Source: Corallincola platygyrae
GTDB lineage: Bacteria; Pseudomonadota; Gammaproteobacteria; Enterobacterales; Neiellaceae
Assembly: GCF_039544265.1 (NCBI RefSeq)
Contig: NZ_BAABLI010000003.1
Location: 89,101-153,100 of the forward strand
Direction of reading: 5' to 3'
DNA length: 64,000 nucleotides
The notes beneath the pieces are model-generated. The model had not been told where the DNA came from. It did not search any database and worked only from the letters and a program-made list of their open reading frames with translations. The translations under genes and the position numbers were made by a program. Below are positions 17,625 through 26,732 of this stretch, piece after piece. The stretch's first letter is position 1. Each line of letters starts with the position of its first letter.

Positions 17625-18142
17625 TCGATCCTGCTACTGCTTTCCAGCCAGCTTTCAGGCACTTTTATGGCCACGACTGACGCCGTTGCGCAGAGAGTCC
17701 GGTCATGTTGGTCAACGCTATAGAGTTTGCACTCAATGATCCGTTTTTTGCCTGAGGTTTCCGTGACCTTTGCGATTAACTGTACGGGCGTCGCGATAGG
17801 TGCTGGAGCCAGATAACGGACGTTCAGCTCCCCCGTAACACACCAATGCACAGGGCCTTCGCCAATATGCTGGTTATTTTCTCGGTAGCAGTCAGCAATG
17901 CTGGTGCAGATGGCATGGCAATCAATCAGGGTTGAGATAATACCGCCATTCAGATAGCCCTTAGGGCCCGCAGAGTGGTGAGGTAAGGCGGAAAAGTTAC
18001 AGATACTTGTGCAGTCATCTTGCCAATAACTTTTGATCTGTAGCCCTTGTGCGTTATTGGGACCACAGCCAAAGCAGTGGTTGTGAGGGATCTGATCCTG
18101 AAATGCTACCTGCGTTTCCATATACGACTCTGACGACATCAT
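17621..18142 (-). CDS. PaaI-type hotdog thioesterase
   Basis: A 173-residue acyl-CoA thioesterase-like hotdog protein. The N-terminal HNHCFGCGPNNAQGLQI is typical of this subgroup; GYLNGGIISTLIDCHAICTS holds the HGG-like active-site turn (here LNGG) and helix, and LNVRYLAPAPIATPVQL the central strand. Start: two adjacent ATG codons at 18140-18142 and 18137-18139 follow AGGTGG; a GTG two codons earlier overlaps that site and is less likely. Translationally coupled to the downstream solute-binding protein, an unusual pairing. Substrate unknown. Confidence 0.82.
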   Translation of the reverse strand: MMSSESYMETQVAFQDQIPHNHCFGCGPNNAQGLQIKSYWQDDCTSICNFSALPHHSAGPKGYLNGGIISTLIDCHAICTSIADCYRENNQHIGEGPVHWCVTGELNVRYLAPAPIATPVQLIAKVTETSGKKRIIECKLYSVDQHDRTLCATASVVAIKVPESWLESSSRIE

Positions 18143-18253
18143 TTCCACCTAGCTTAGCAGGCGAGTGTTGTCTTTGCCGGGGCGGCCATCTCAGCCGTGA
18201 CAGGCGCTAAAGGGTGGTCGAGTGCTGATTTGTGCAATCTGGTGGCAAGTAGA

Positions 18254-18295
18254 AACTAAAACGACCGAAAGCGGGGGCCATCGGTCGTTTTAGTT
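18254..18295 (-). terminator. Terminator of the EAL gene
   Basis: A perfect 15-bp stem, AACTAAAACGACCGA with TCGGTCGTTTTAGTT, around a G-rich loop. On the minus strand it lies about 70 bases after the EAL stop. It may also insulate the thioesterase operon. Confidence 0.7.
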
Positions 18296-18363
18296 ATCGC
18301 TGCAAGGAAGAAAGTGTTCCTGCTCGGCGAAGTCACTGTTGCCTGAGGAAAAGCTTCAGTCTG

Positions 18364-19653
18364 CTAGCCATTACTCACGTTGAATTGCGAAACATGGCTG
18401 CGGCTGGTCTCAGCAAACAGCGCAGTATCTTCTGCTTTCACATCTACCAGCAGTACCTCTTCCGGGGTCAGGAAGATGCCGAAGGTTTTACACAACTGCA
18501 GTGTATTGGTGTCACGGTAAATAGGAGATACCACCATGCGTTGTTGTTTAATCTGTTTTAGAGCGACCAGTGTTGGGAAGTAGGGGCGATGGCTCCAGTT
18601 ATAACCTAACGAACCTGGATTGGCCTCGATGCCGTGATCAGTGACTTCAAAGTTGGCTGACCTCTGAGTACCGCCGCCGTCACACAGGTAATAGCGGATA
18701 ACGCCCAGCTCTTTGAGCTTGGAGAGCTCGATGCTATCTGGCCTGTTCGCCATCACGCTGCTGCGCAGGCGGTAGACCATGTCTTTGACCTGAATGTTAT
18801 GCAACATGGCATCTGAGAGTCTTACAGTCTTTCTGGCCAGGTAAGATTTACGTAACTGGTTGACTCTTTCCAGACAGGCGTTTTTCGGCAGCAAGCCCGG
18901 TGCTGCTGCTTCAAAGAGCCAGCCCTGCATGTAATGTGCACCGCATTCGAGGCCAAAATGGAACTCCTGCTCTGTTTCGACACCCTCACAAACAATCTCG
19001 CTACCGGCCTTTTGTGCCAGCGAGGTGACTGAGAGCAGGGCATCGCCATGGCTGCCGCCGAGGGTACCCTGTTTAAACAGCTTCATATCCAGCTTGATGA
19101 TATCCGGGTCTAACTCCAGTACGCGGTCTAATTGAGATGCCCCGGCGCCAAAGTCGTCGATGGCGATCTTCAGACCTGCCTTGTGGTATTCGTTTACCAA
19201 ACGCTTCAGGCCCTGAATATCGGCTCCATGCTCAGTGATCTCCATAACCACCCTGCTTGGATCGATGTCGAGCGAGTCGAGCATCTTCAATGTCATGCTG
19301 CTGTGGGAGCCGGGGATCTGTTGCAGCCAATCAGGAGAGATATTCAGCGAGATAAACCCGGCATCTTTTTGTTCTGCAAATCGCTCAAGGGCTTGCTTGC
19401 GAAGTGCACGGTCGATGCAAAGCTTGTCTGGGAAGCTGATCATCTTATCGTTGAAAATCGCACCTGCACTGACCATTTCGCCGTCTTTATTTCGCGTTCT
19501 GGCGAGCGCTTCATAACCCGCGATCTGTCCGCTGGCAACATGAATCAGTGGCTGATACCAAGGGAAGTAAGCGTCAGGGTTAAGGCCAATAGCAACAGGT
19601 TTTTGGGGACTATTATTTTGTTCAGAATTCAATGGTACTGCTGGGTGGGCCAT
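18364..19653 (-). CDS. EAL-domain cyclic di-GMP phosphodiesterase
   Basis: A 429-residue cytoplasmic protein. The EAL domain covers about residues 30-265: GYEALAR (signature EAL), LNISPDWL, VMEITEHG, IAIDDFGAGASQLDRVLEL (metal-binding DD), VCEGVET and GAHYMQGWLF are intact, so hydrolysis of c-di-GMP is expected. The C-terminal 160 residues are a PAS/YkuI-C-like region (YFPTLVALKQIKQQRMVVSPIY, TPEEVLLVDVKAE) that probably senses a ligand. AGGAG precedes the ATG. Opposes the GGDEF enzyme encoded at 10.0-11.0 kb. Confidence 0.93.
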   Translation of the reverse strand: MAHPAVPLNSEQNNSPQKPVAIGLNPDAYFPWYQPLIHVASGQIAGYEALARTRNKDGEMVSAGAIFNDKMISFPDKLCIDRALRKQALERFAEQKDAGFISLNISPDWLQQIPGSHSSMTLKMLDSLDIDPSRVVMEITEHGADIQGLKRLVNEYHKAGLKIAIDDFGAGASQLDRVLELDPDIIKLDMKLFKQGTLGGSHGDALLSVTSLAQKAGSEIVCEGVETEQEFHFGLECGAHYMQGWLFEAAAPGLLPKNACLERVNQLRKSYLARKTVRLSDAMLHNIQVKDMVYRLRSSVMANRPDSIELSKLKELGVIRYYLCDGGGTQRSANFEVTDHGIEANPGSLGYNWSHRPYFPTLVALKQIKQQRMVVSPIYRDTNTLQLCKTFGIFLTPEEVLLVDVKAEDTALFAETSRSHVSQFNVSNG

Positions 19654-19912
19654 ATTGAATCACTCCTGTTAGTTAAGCATCACCAATTCCGTGGCGTACG
19701 CGACGAGACACATCGGATTAGTAGCAATGCCTGTGCCAAACAGGATCTCTGTGGGCCTTGTTTAATTTTCATTGGAAATTGTGACTCGTGGTACAGTTCG
19801 GCCTACCTCCAAATCGATTTACCCTTATAAAGAGTGCGCGAAATTGATACATCTGCACCACAATTGCGCGCCGCTTCTGAGGGATTGTTAATGACTTGTA
19901 AAGGATAGTTGG

Positions 19913-20242
19913 ATGCCACATTTACGTTTTCGAGGCGTTGAGCAGTCTCGCCTGAAAGAGATCAGTAAGGGCTTGGTGGATGAGCTGTCCGAATTGCTCG
20001 AAAGCGGTCGAGACCATTTTACGCTTGAGTGTATCGAGTCGGCATTTGTGTTTGATGGCGCCAATGTTAAACCGGAGCCGATGATAGAAGTGTTATGGTT
20101 TCCACGGCCACAGGACACGCAGGACAAATTTGCCAACATAGTGACCCAGGCACTTAAACAGGCCGGCGAAACACAGGAGATTGCTGTGTTCTTTGTGACG
20201 CTCACACCAAGTGCCTACTACGATGAAGGGCAGCATTACTAG
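19913..20242 (+). CDS. DUF1904 family protein
   Basis: A 109-residue protein of the DUF1904 family, a small alpha/beta fold resembling tautomerases; function unknown. MPHLRFRGVEQSRLKEISKG and IEVLWFPRPQDTQDKFANIV are the conserved parts. The stop TAG is formed by the first bases of the adjacent inverted-repeat element (20240-20510), so the natural C-terminus may have been altered by that insertion. Confidence 0.85.
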   Translation: MPHLRFRGVEQSRLKEISKGLVDELSELLESGRDHFTLECIESAFVFDGANVKPEPMIEVLWFPRPQDTQDKFANIVTQALKQAGETQEIAVFFVTLTPSAYYDEGQHY

Positions 20243-20510
20243 GGTCTGTTGACCTTTGCTGTTTGTTTTTGCAGCAATATGCTGGGGATTTAGGCGAGGC
20301 AGAGGCTGTGAAGTTGAGTGGCCCTCAATAAACAGCCGATAACGAAGCAAAAATTCCCAACAAATGCTGCCCGAAGGGTTCGTTGAAACACGTTCTGCGC
20401 TGCGTCATTCGCTACTTTCTTAGATCGTCGCTAAGTTACGTAGCTCACTTCTTGCTCAAAACGTGTTTCATTCGAACAAAATCCATACACTAAAGGTCAA
20501 CAGACCCTAA
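20240..20510. mobile_element. MITE-like element, 18-bp terminal inverted repeats
   Basis: TAGGGTCTGTTGACCTTT (20240-20257) is the exact reverse complement of 20493-20510. The 271-bp unit has no gene. TA at each outer end would fit TA target duplication as in IS630/Tc1-type elements, so it may be a non-autonomous relative. It abuts the DUF1904 stop codon and fills the gap to the next gene. Confidence 0.7.
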
Positions 20511-20544
20511 GTGTTAAACAACCCACACCGTTAATATATTTTTA

Positions 20545-20988
20545 CTAGTGCATTATTGGTGTTTGCTGTTTTGACTTGCCGTGCTGTTGTTGCCTCTGTT
20601 TGGTTGGTTCAGCACGCAAGTTACCCAATTGATAGCAGCAGGATTTCAGGTGCTGCCACTCCTCACCATCTGCAAGTAACACAAAGTGTTCCCCGCGCAG
20701 GGTTTTGAGCTGAATCGCCACCGTGGTTTGGCGTTGAAACAAGGCTATATATAAAGCCAGAGGCAAACCAAACAGTGTCATGGCGAGGAATAGGGCAAGG
20801 TAAAGTTGACGTTGCGTTCGTCTCACATCTTTTGCAATCAGTTCGGCGTTTGCAATGTCTTCTGGAATACGAATTCTGCGATGGCACAGGAAGCCGTCGC
20901 TAATTTCTATCGCAGTCGTTTCTTTAGGAAGTTGCCTGTGTGTCAAATGACTGGACAGGCCGGTAAAGTCACCCGATACAATATTCAT
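20545..20988 (-). CDS. Hypothetical membrane protein
   Basis: A 147-residue protein, not recognised. A single long hydrophobic stretch (LYLALFLAMTLFGLPLALYI, about residues 62-84) is flanked by a soluble N-terminal half and a C-terminal region with LLADGEEWQHLKSCCYQL followed by a Gln/Lys/Arg-rich tail. Divergent from the bkd operon 365 bases away. The tail runs towards the MITE-like element. Confidence 0.6.
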   Translation of the reverse strand: MNIVSGDFTGLSSHLTHRQLPKETTAIEISDGFLCHRRIRIPEDIANAELIAKDVRRTQRQLYLALFLAMTLFGLPLALYIALFQRQTTVAIQLKTLRGEHFVLLADGEEWQHLKSCCYQLGNLRAEPTKQRQQQHGKSKQQTPIMH

Positions 20989-21260
20989 AGGCGTCCCAGC
21001 CGTTTCTTCTTCTCGGTTTAAGTATGGTCAAAAACCTTAGTTTCAGCGAGCCGTATTAGCAAAATTCGCGCTGTTAGTTTTCGTTCGTATTTATACCTAT
21101 TTTGTCTTTAGCGGCGTTGCTGCTTAACAGCTTTTTCTTAGCTTCGCCATCCCTGGCTATTGGTTGGTTACTGACCAATACAGGTTGTAAATTGAGCATT
21201 ACAACCTCGCTTTGTCCCGTCCCAGACCTTTCACATGACACCTGAGTCTAATGCTTTACA

Positions 21261-21276
21261 TTTACGTAAAGGTAAA
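21261..21276. promoter_or_regulatory. Putative LiuR operator upstream of bkd operon
   Basis: TTTACGTAAAGGTAAA lies 77 bases before the E1alpha ATG. It matches, with one change, the TTTACGTAAACGTAAA motif described for LiuR, the MerR-family regulator of branched-chain amino-acid catabolism in gammaproteobacteria. The rest of the 20989-21353 gap shows nothing else. Confidence 0.6.
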
Positions 21277-21353
21277 GTTTGGCGCAGATCAAACAGCTAA
21301 CTGGCGCCGTGGCGAGCAGATGATGACGCTCTCGGCCCGACGAAGGAGAAGCA

Positions 21354-22550
21354 ATGACAGAGGTTGGCTATAAGAACGCAACGCGAACACCACAGGTGCG
21401 CTTTGTTGAAAATGAATCCCTTGCCATACCCATGTTCAGTGTTTTGGGGCAGGAGGGTGAAGTAGATGATTCCGCAGATTTATCGGCGGTAGACCCTGAA
21501 CAAGCACTGAATATCTACAAAGCGATGTGTTTCACCCGTGTATTGGACGAGCGCATGGTGGCGGCGCAGCGTCAGGGCCGGATCAGTTTTTATCTGACTT
21601 CGACTGGCGAGGAGGCGGCCAGTGTTGCCAGTGCCGCAGCCTTGGCTGACACCGATATGATCATGGCGCAGTACCGTGAGCAGGGCGCGCTTGCCTATCG
21701 CGGTTTCAGTGCTGAGCAGTTTATGAATCAGTTGTTCAGCAATGAGCTGGACTTGGGCAAAGGCCGTCAGATGCCGGTGCATTATGGCAGCCATAAGCTC
21801 AACTACATGACGGTCAGCTCGCCATTAGCCACCCAGATCCCACAGGCGGTAGGGTATGCCTATGGCCAGAAGCAGGCAGGTGAGGGCGCCATTACCCTTT
21901 GTTACTTCGGTGAAGGGGCTGCCTCGGAGGGGGATTTTCATGCCGCTCTGAACTTTGCTGCGGTGTTGGATGCTCCGGTTATCTTTTTCTGTCGCAACAA
22001 CGGCTATGCCATCTCGACCCCCGCGGAGGAGCAATATGCCGGTGATGGTATTGCTGCCCGTGGCATTGGTTATGGTCTGAAAACAATACGGGTTGACGGT
22101 AATGACGCGCTGGCTGTGTATCTGGCGACAAAGGAAGCGCGCGATATCTGTTTGTCTATCAACAAACCTGTGCTGATTGAAGCGATGAGCTATCGCCTGG
22201 GTGCACACTCCACTTCTGATGACCCGTCAGGTTATCGCTCCAAGGACGAAGAGCAGAAGTGGCGTCAGTTTGACCCTATTGAACGACTCCGCCACTGGCT
22301 GTTTGCACAAAAGCTTTCAGGACAAGCGCTCTGGGATGAAGTGCAGGATAAGGCGTTGGATGAAAGCCTGCGTGCCGAAGTGCTTGCGGCAATGAAAGCA
22401 GCCGAGCAGGTGCCTAAACCTAGGCTTAGAGAGCTGGTCACCGATGTTTACGACACGCCTACCTTAGAACTTCAACGCCAGCAGGAAGCGCTGGAACAAC
22501 ACTTGGCTCAGTATCCAGAGCACTACCCGAAAACAGCAGGGAGAGTATAA
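21354..22550 (+). CDS. bkdA1: Branched-chain 2-oxoacid dehydrogenase E1 alpha subunit
   Basis: A 398-residue thiamine-diphosphate enzyme subunit that decarboxylates the keto acids of Leu, Ile and Val. The ThDP motif runs from GEGAASEGDFHAALNFAA to FCRNNGYAIST. RLGAHSTSDDPSGYR corresponds to the phosphorylation loop of animal BCKDH E1 alpha, which marks it as branched-chain rather than pyruvate type. An AAGGAGAAGC site precedes the ATG. First gene of the operon E1alpha-E1beta-E2; the E3 subunit is not encoded here and is presumably shared with other complexes. Confidence 0.94.
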   Translation: MTEVGYKNATRTPQVRFVENESLAIPMFSVLGQEGEVDDSADLSAVDPEQALNIYKAMCFTRVLDERMVAAQRQGRISFYLTSTGEEAASVASAAALADTDMIMAQYREQGALAYRGFSAEQFMNQLFSNELDLGKGRQMPVHYGSHKLNYMTVSSPLATQIPQAVGYAYGQKQAGEGAITLCYFGEGAASEGDFHAALNFAAVLDAPVIFFCRNNGYAISTPAEEQYAGDGIAARGIGYGLKTIRVDGNDALAVYLATKEARDICLSINKPVLIEAMSYRLGAHSTSDDPSGYRSKDEEQKWRQFDPIERLRHWLFAQKLSGQALWDEVQDKALDESLRAEVLAAMKAAEQVPKPRLRELVTDVYDTPTLELQRQQEALEQHLAQYPEHYPKTAGRV

Positions 22551-22552
22551 CC

Positions 22553-23527
22553 ATGCAGTTGAACCTGCTTCAGGCGATTAATCAGGCGCTGGATATTGCC
22601 ATGGCTGGCAATGACAAGGTGATCTGCTTTGGTGAAGACGTGGGACATTTTGGTGGCGTGTTTAGGGCTACCAGCGGCTTGCAGGAGAAGTTTGGCAGAG
22701 CACGCTGCTTTAATACTCCACTGTGCGAACAGGGCATTATTGGTTTCGCTAATGGTCTGGCGGCTCAGGGCAGTGTGCCTGTGGCAGAGATTCAGTTTGG
22801 TGATTACATCTTTCCCGCTTTTGACCAGATCGTAAATGAGTCGGCCAAATTCCGTTATCGCTCCGGTAACGAGTTTAATGTCGGCGGACTGACCATCCGA
22901 ACCCCTTATGGTGGTGGTATTGCCGGTGGTTTGTATCACTCTCAATCGCCGGAAGCCTATTTCACCCACACCCCAGGTTTGAAGGTGGTGGTACCCCGTA
23001 ATCCTTATCAGGCCAAAGGCTTGTTGCTTGCGGCGATAAGGGACCCTAATCCTGTGCTGTTCCTTGAGCCCAAGAAGATCTATCGCGCTTCGGTAGGAGA
23101 AGTGTCTGAGGGTGATTACGAGTTACCGCTGGGCAAGGCGGAAGTGGTGCAGGAGGGCACAGATGTCACCCTGCTGGCTTGGGGGGCACAGATGGAAGCG
23201 ATTGAGAAAGCTGCCGAGCTGGCCAAAGCAGACGGCATCAGTTGTGAGCTGATCGATCTGCGCAGCCTGCTACCGTGGGATGCAGACACGGTATGTGAGT
23301 CGGTGCTTAAGACGGGCAGGTTGGTGATTAACCACGAAGCGCCGCGCACCTGTGGTTTTGGTGCCGAGATTGTCTCCACAGTGCAGGAGCGTTGTTTCTT
23401 ATACCTGGAGTCACCCATAACCCGTGTTACCGGTTTGGATACACCGTTCCCGCTGGTACACGAAGCGGAATATATGCCGGATCACCTCAAAACCTATGAG
23501 GCGATCAAACGAGTCATGAACTTTTAA
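22553..23527 (+). CDS. bkdA2: Branched-chain 2-oxoacid dehydrogenase E1 beta subunit
   Basis: A 324-residue partner of E1 alpha forming the alpha2beta2 decarboxylase. Signatures are VICFGEDVGHFGGVFRAT at the N-terminus, CEQGIIGFANGLAAQGSVPV, and the C-terminal transketolase domain with ELIDLRSLLPWDADTV and TRVTGLDTPFPL. It starts two bases after the E1 alpha stop, so the two are co-translated. Confidence 0.95.
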   Translation: MQLNLLQAINQALDIAMAGNDKVICFGEDVGHFGGVFRATSGLQEKFGRARCFNTPLCEQGIIGFANGLAAQGSVPVAEIQFGDYIFPAFDQIVNESAKFRYRSGNEFNVGGLTIRTPYGGGIAGGLYHSQSPEAYFTHTPGLKVVVPRNPYQAKGLLLAAIRDPNPVLFLEPKKIYRASVGEVSEGDYELPLGKAEVVQEGTDVTLLAWGAQMEAIEKAAELAKADGISCELIDLRSLLPWDADTVCESVLKTGRLVINHEAPRTCGFGAEIVSTVQERCFLYLESPITRVTGLDTPFPLVHEAEYMPDHLKTYEAIKRVMNF

Positions 23528-23572
23528 CAGCCTGTGATTTAGGGCCAATAACTAAATATAGAAGGAGTGCCC

Positions 23573-24883
23573 ATGCTGAAGGATTTTGTACTGCCAGACT
23601 TAGGCGAAGGCATTGTTGAGTGTGAGCTGGTTGAATGGCTGGTAAAGGAAGGTGATTCCGTGGTTGAGGACCAGCCCATAGCCGATGTGATGACAGACAA
23701 AGCCCTGGTTCAGATCCCCGCCGTGCATCCGGGCACGATCACCAAGCTTTACTACAAAGTGGGTGAATTAGCCCGGGTTGGTGCGCCGCTATTTTCGATA
23801 GAGATGGTTTCTAATGAAATAGCCTCAAGCGATACGGCACAAGAAGTCGTATTGGAATCAGCCGCGGATTCTCAAACCGTCGCAGTTGAAACAGCACCAG
23901 CAGCAAATGAACCCGTCGGCAAGAACTTTGACGATGGCGGCCCCGACAACAATCTCGAACACCATCCCAATCACAGCGAACACCATGAACGCGCCATTGC
24001 CAGCCCGGCAGTCAGAAGACTGGCTAGAGAGATGGGTGTGGATATTCGACAGGTGCATGGTTCCGGCGATAAAGGGCGCGTCTATAAAGAGGACTTGTAC
24101 TCATTTAGCCAAGCCGGTTCGGTACAGGCGGTGCCCGGTGAACTAGCCCGAACGATGAACCTGGGCCAAGGCGAAAGCAGCCACCGCGAGCCTCTTCGCG
24201 GTGTACAGGCGGCGATGGCCAAGCAGATGCAACGCTCGGTGCAAACCATCCCACACTTCACCATGTGTGAGCAGTTGGATGTAACAGAACTGGTCAAGAT
24301 AAAACGCTTGCTTAATGAGCAATCTGCAGGCGCTGAGATCCCGCGCCTGACCCTGATGCCCTTTATGATCAAGGCGGTGTCGATTGCATTAGGCGAGTTC
24401 CCCATTCTCAACAGCCACCTTGATGAGAGTGCTGGTGAAATTGAGTTTTACCACCATCACCATATTGGCTTTGCTATCGACACACCTCAAGGGTTGTTGG
24501 TACCCGTGGTTAAACATGTGGAGACCTCGTCTATTGTGTCAATTGCGCATCAGATGGATGAGCTGATGTCGGCAGCCAGAGCTGGGCGACTGAGCCGTTC
24601 GCAGCTAAGTGGCGGTACCTTTACCCTCTCTAACGTAGGCGCGATTGGTGGTACGGTGGCAACGCCCATCATCAATTACCCGGAGTCAGCCATCATGGCA
24701 TTGGGCCGCGTACAGCGGCTGCCCAGATTTGCCGACGACGGCAATGTGGAAGCCCGTGATATTGCCGATATCAGTTGGTCGGCAGATCATCGTATTATTG
24801 ATGGCGCGACCATGGCCAAGTTCAGCAATCGTTTCTGCCAACTCTTGTCGCAACCTGCTAATTTGTTGATTAATCTGAAGTAA
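23573..24883 (+). CDS. bkdB: Branched-chain 2-oxoacid dehydrogenase E2 (dihydrolipoyl acyltransferase)
   Basis: A 436-residue core subunit. One lipoyl domain (residues 1-75) carries the lipoylated Lys in VMTDKALVQI; a His-rich linker (NLEHHPNHSEHHERA) leads to the E1/E3-binding domain ASPAVRRLAREMGVDIRQV; the catalytic domain ends with SADHRIIDGATMA (His and Asp of the HxxxDG site). ATG at 23573 is chosen for GAAGGAG five bases upstream; a GTG two codons earlier overlaps that site. Third gene of the operon. Confidence 0.95.
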   Translation: MLKDFVLPDLGEGIVECELVEWLVKEGDSVVEDQPIADVMTDKALVQIPAVHPGTITKLYYKVGELARVGAPLFSIEMVSNEIASSDTAQEVVLESAADSQTVAVETAPAANEPVGKNFDDGGPDNNLEHHPNHSEHHERAIASPAVRRLAREMGVDIRQVHGSGDKGRVYKEDLYSFSQAGSVQAVPGELARTMNLGQGESSHREPLRGVQAAMAKQMQRSVQTIPHFTMCEQLDVTELVKIKRLLNEQSAGAEIPRLTLMPFMIKAVSIALGEFPILNSHLDESAGEIEFYHHHHIGFAIDTPQGLLVPVVKHVETSSIVSIAHQMDELMSAARAGRLSRSQLSGGTFTLSNVGAIGGTVATPIINYPESAIMALGRVQRLPRFADDGNVEARDIADISWSADHRIIDGATMAKFSNRFCQLLSQPANLLINLK

Positions 24884-24915
24884 GAATTACAGACCCTAGT
24901 CAACGTTGGAGTGAA

Positions 24916-26715
24916 ATGGCCGAGTCGGCGCTCAAACACTTCTATATCTCGGAAGAGCAGTCCATCTATCTGCTGAGTCAGAACGATGCCCGCAAGCTGA
25001 AGCAGTGGGTGCAGCTCTGTATGTCTCAGTTGGAGCAGCTCGGCTACCGGGATATCAGTCTGATTGGCAAAGGCGCATACGGCTTTGTCTTTGCTGGCAG
25101 CTCCTCTCTGGGCGTGCAAAAAGTATTTAAGTTCTCCCGCGTGAATTTACCTGAAAAAGTGCAGGCTCGCCTCGAGGAAGAGGCGTTTATGCAGCAGCAG
25201 GTTTGTCATCCTCAGGTGCCAGAGATGCTGGCGTTTGAGCGCGTCGGAAAACAGTCGATCTTAATGATGCGCCGCGCGCCGGGTGAGGATCTGGAAAAGA
25301 TCAGCCTGTCGAGAGGCCCGCTGCCCGCTCGCTGGACAGTGCAGATTGCCGCACAGTTGGTGAATCTGTTAAAAGCGTTGCGCGCTGACAGCCGTCGAAC
25401 TCAGGTCCATGGCGATATCAAACCCTCCAATATTGTTTATGACGCAGATACTGAACAGGTGTGCCTGATTGATTGGGGTTCGTCTGTGTTTGCTCAACTC
25501 GAAGCGGATGGTCAGCCTGCGGCGACCTCAATTCAGGGGCTGATGTCTGAAGATATGAACCACAGTAATGCCCGGCTGGGTGACGTCTACTTTATTGGAC
25601 CCGAACAGTTGGATGGCGCGCTATCCAGTCCGCGATTTGATGAACAGGGAGTGGCATCGACGCTTTATGCGCTGGCATCGGGTCAATCTTGTCGCTTTGG
25701 GCATCGCGTTATTCCTGCATCGGCATTGGGATTGCCTCAGGAGTTTGCGAGAACTCTGGATAATCTATTGGCTGATGAGCCTGAGCTCAGGCAAAAAGCA
25801 GGAGACTATCTGCTAACGAATATGGCTCGTATGGCACGCACCTATTTTGCTGAAGATGACTGGCAGATACCTGCGCCATTGGTGCCCGTCTGGCTCAGGG
25901 AAAGTGAAGAGGCGATCGATTCTGTGGTTTACAGTTCTCGGCGCTCATTTCTGATGGCTGGCGGAGAAAATCGTGAGCTTCTGGCAATGGATGATGTGCA
26001 ACTGGAGAAGTACTACAAAAATTATCTGGTGGGCATGGGGGATACCGAAAAAGCGTTTATTGCCGCGGTCTCCCGACTTGGTCATTACCCTGTGGTGGGT
26101 GGTTTGGCGATCCATTGGCTGGAGGGGGAGGTTGCCATTGATGCAAGCCTTAACCTATACAGTGCAGAACACCAGCGAGCATTTTATGCTGCGGTGAATA
26201 CCATGGTCACGCTTGCCCGAGCGATTAAACGTGAAGGCACGTTTAAGAGCTGCATGTTCAACGCCCGCAGTACATTGCATATTGAGCGAAGCCACGAGTC
26301 ACATCCGTTTGTTCCACCGCCGGGTATGAGCTTGCCCTACGAGGTGCAACCTGCGCCACCTGTCGACGAGCGCAACCGTCATTCCTATTTTGAGGATGGC
26401 CGTGATCCTGATGAACAATTGGTGCTGCCTCAGGAAATTATCAGCTGTGTGGAACAGCTCAACGATATGCATCATACCGGCTGTATTATTTTTGAGAGCC
26501 TGCCGCAGCACCTGCGCATTCATAACTATTATGTCCTGCTTGAGCCTGACAAAGAGGTGCAGTTCAAAGCGCTGTTAGCCAGAATATTGGCCGCGGTGCC
26601 CGATATCACCGGGATAGGCACCGCTGGCTATATGAAATTGCCTTATAAAAACACGCGCCGTTTTGAGCCCATAGAGCAAGTGGCGGAGCGTTTTTATCCG
26701 AAAGACCCCCGTTAA
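24916..26715 (+). CDS. Serine/threonine protein kinase-like protein
   Basis: A 599-residue soluble protein with an N-terminal eukaryotic-type kinase domain (about residues 40-290): glycine loop GKGAYGFVFAG, a Lys in KVFKFS, catalytic loop VHGDIKPSNIV (HGD in place of HRD) and LIDWGSS (DWG in place of DFG). All residues needed for phosphotransfer appear present. The C-terminal 300 residues are not recognised; they contain RRSFLMAGGENRELLAM and a Pro-rich stretch FVPPPGMSLPYEVQPAPP. It starts 32 bases after bkdB with a GGAG site and is probably co-transcribed, suggesting a link to control of the dehydrogenase. Target unproven. Confidence 0.85.
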   Translation: MAESALKHFYISEEQSIYLLSQNDARKLKQWVQLCMSQLEQLGYRDISLIGKGAYGFVFAGSSSLGVQKVFKFSRVNLPEKVQARLEEEAFMQQQVCHPQVPEMLAFERVGKQSILMMRRAPGEDLEKISLSRGPLPARWTVQIAAQLVNLLKALRADSRRTQVHGDIKPSNIVYDADTEQVCLIDWGSSVFAQLEADGQPAATSIQGLMSEDMNHSNARLGDVYFIGPEQLDGALSSPRFDEQGVASTLYALASGQSCRFGHRVIPASALGLPQEFARTLDNLLADEPELRQKAGDYLLTNMARMARTYFAEDDWQIPAPLVPVWLRESEEAIDSVVYSSRRSFLMAGGENRELLAMDDVQLEKYYKNYLVGMGDTEKAFIAAVSRLGHYPVVGGLAIHWLEGEVAIDASLNLYSAEHQRAFYAAVNTMVTLARAIKREGTFKSCMFNARSTLHIERSHESHPFVPPPGMSLPYEVQPAPPVDERNRHSYFEDGRDPDEQLVLPQEIISCVEQLNDMHHTGCIIFESLPQHLRIHNYYVLLEPDKEVQFKALLARILAAVPDITGIGTAGYMKLPYKNTRRFEPIEQVAERFYPKDPR

Positions 26716-26732
26716 ACGTCGAGGAGTGGAGC

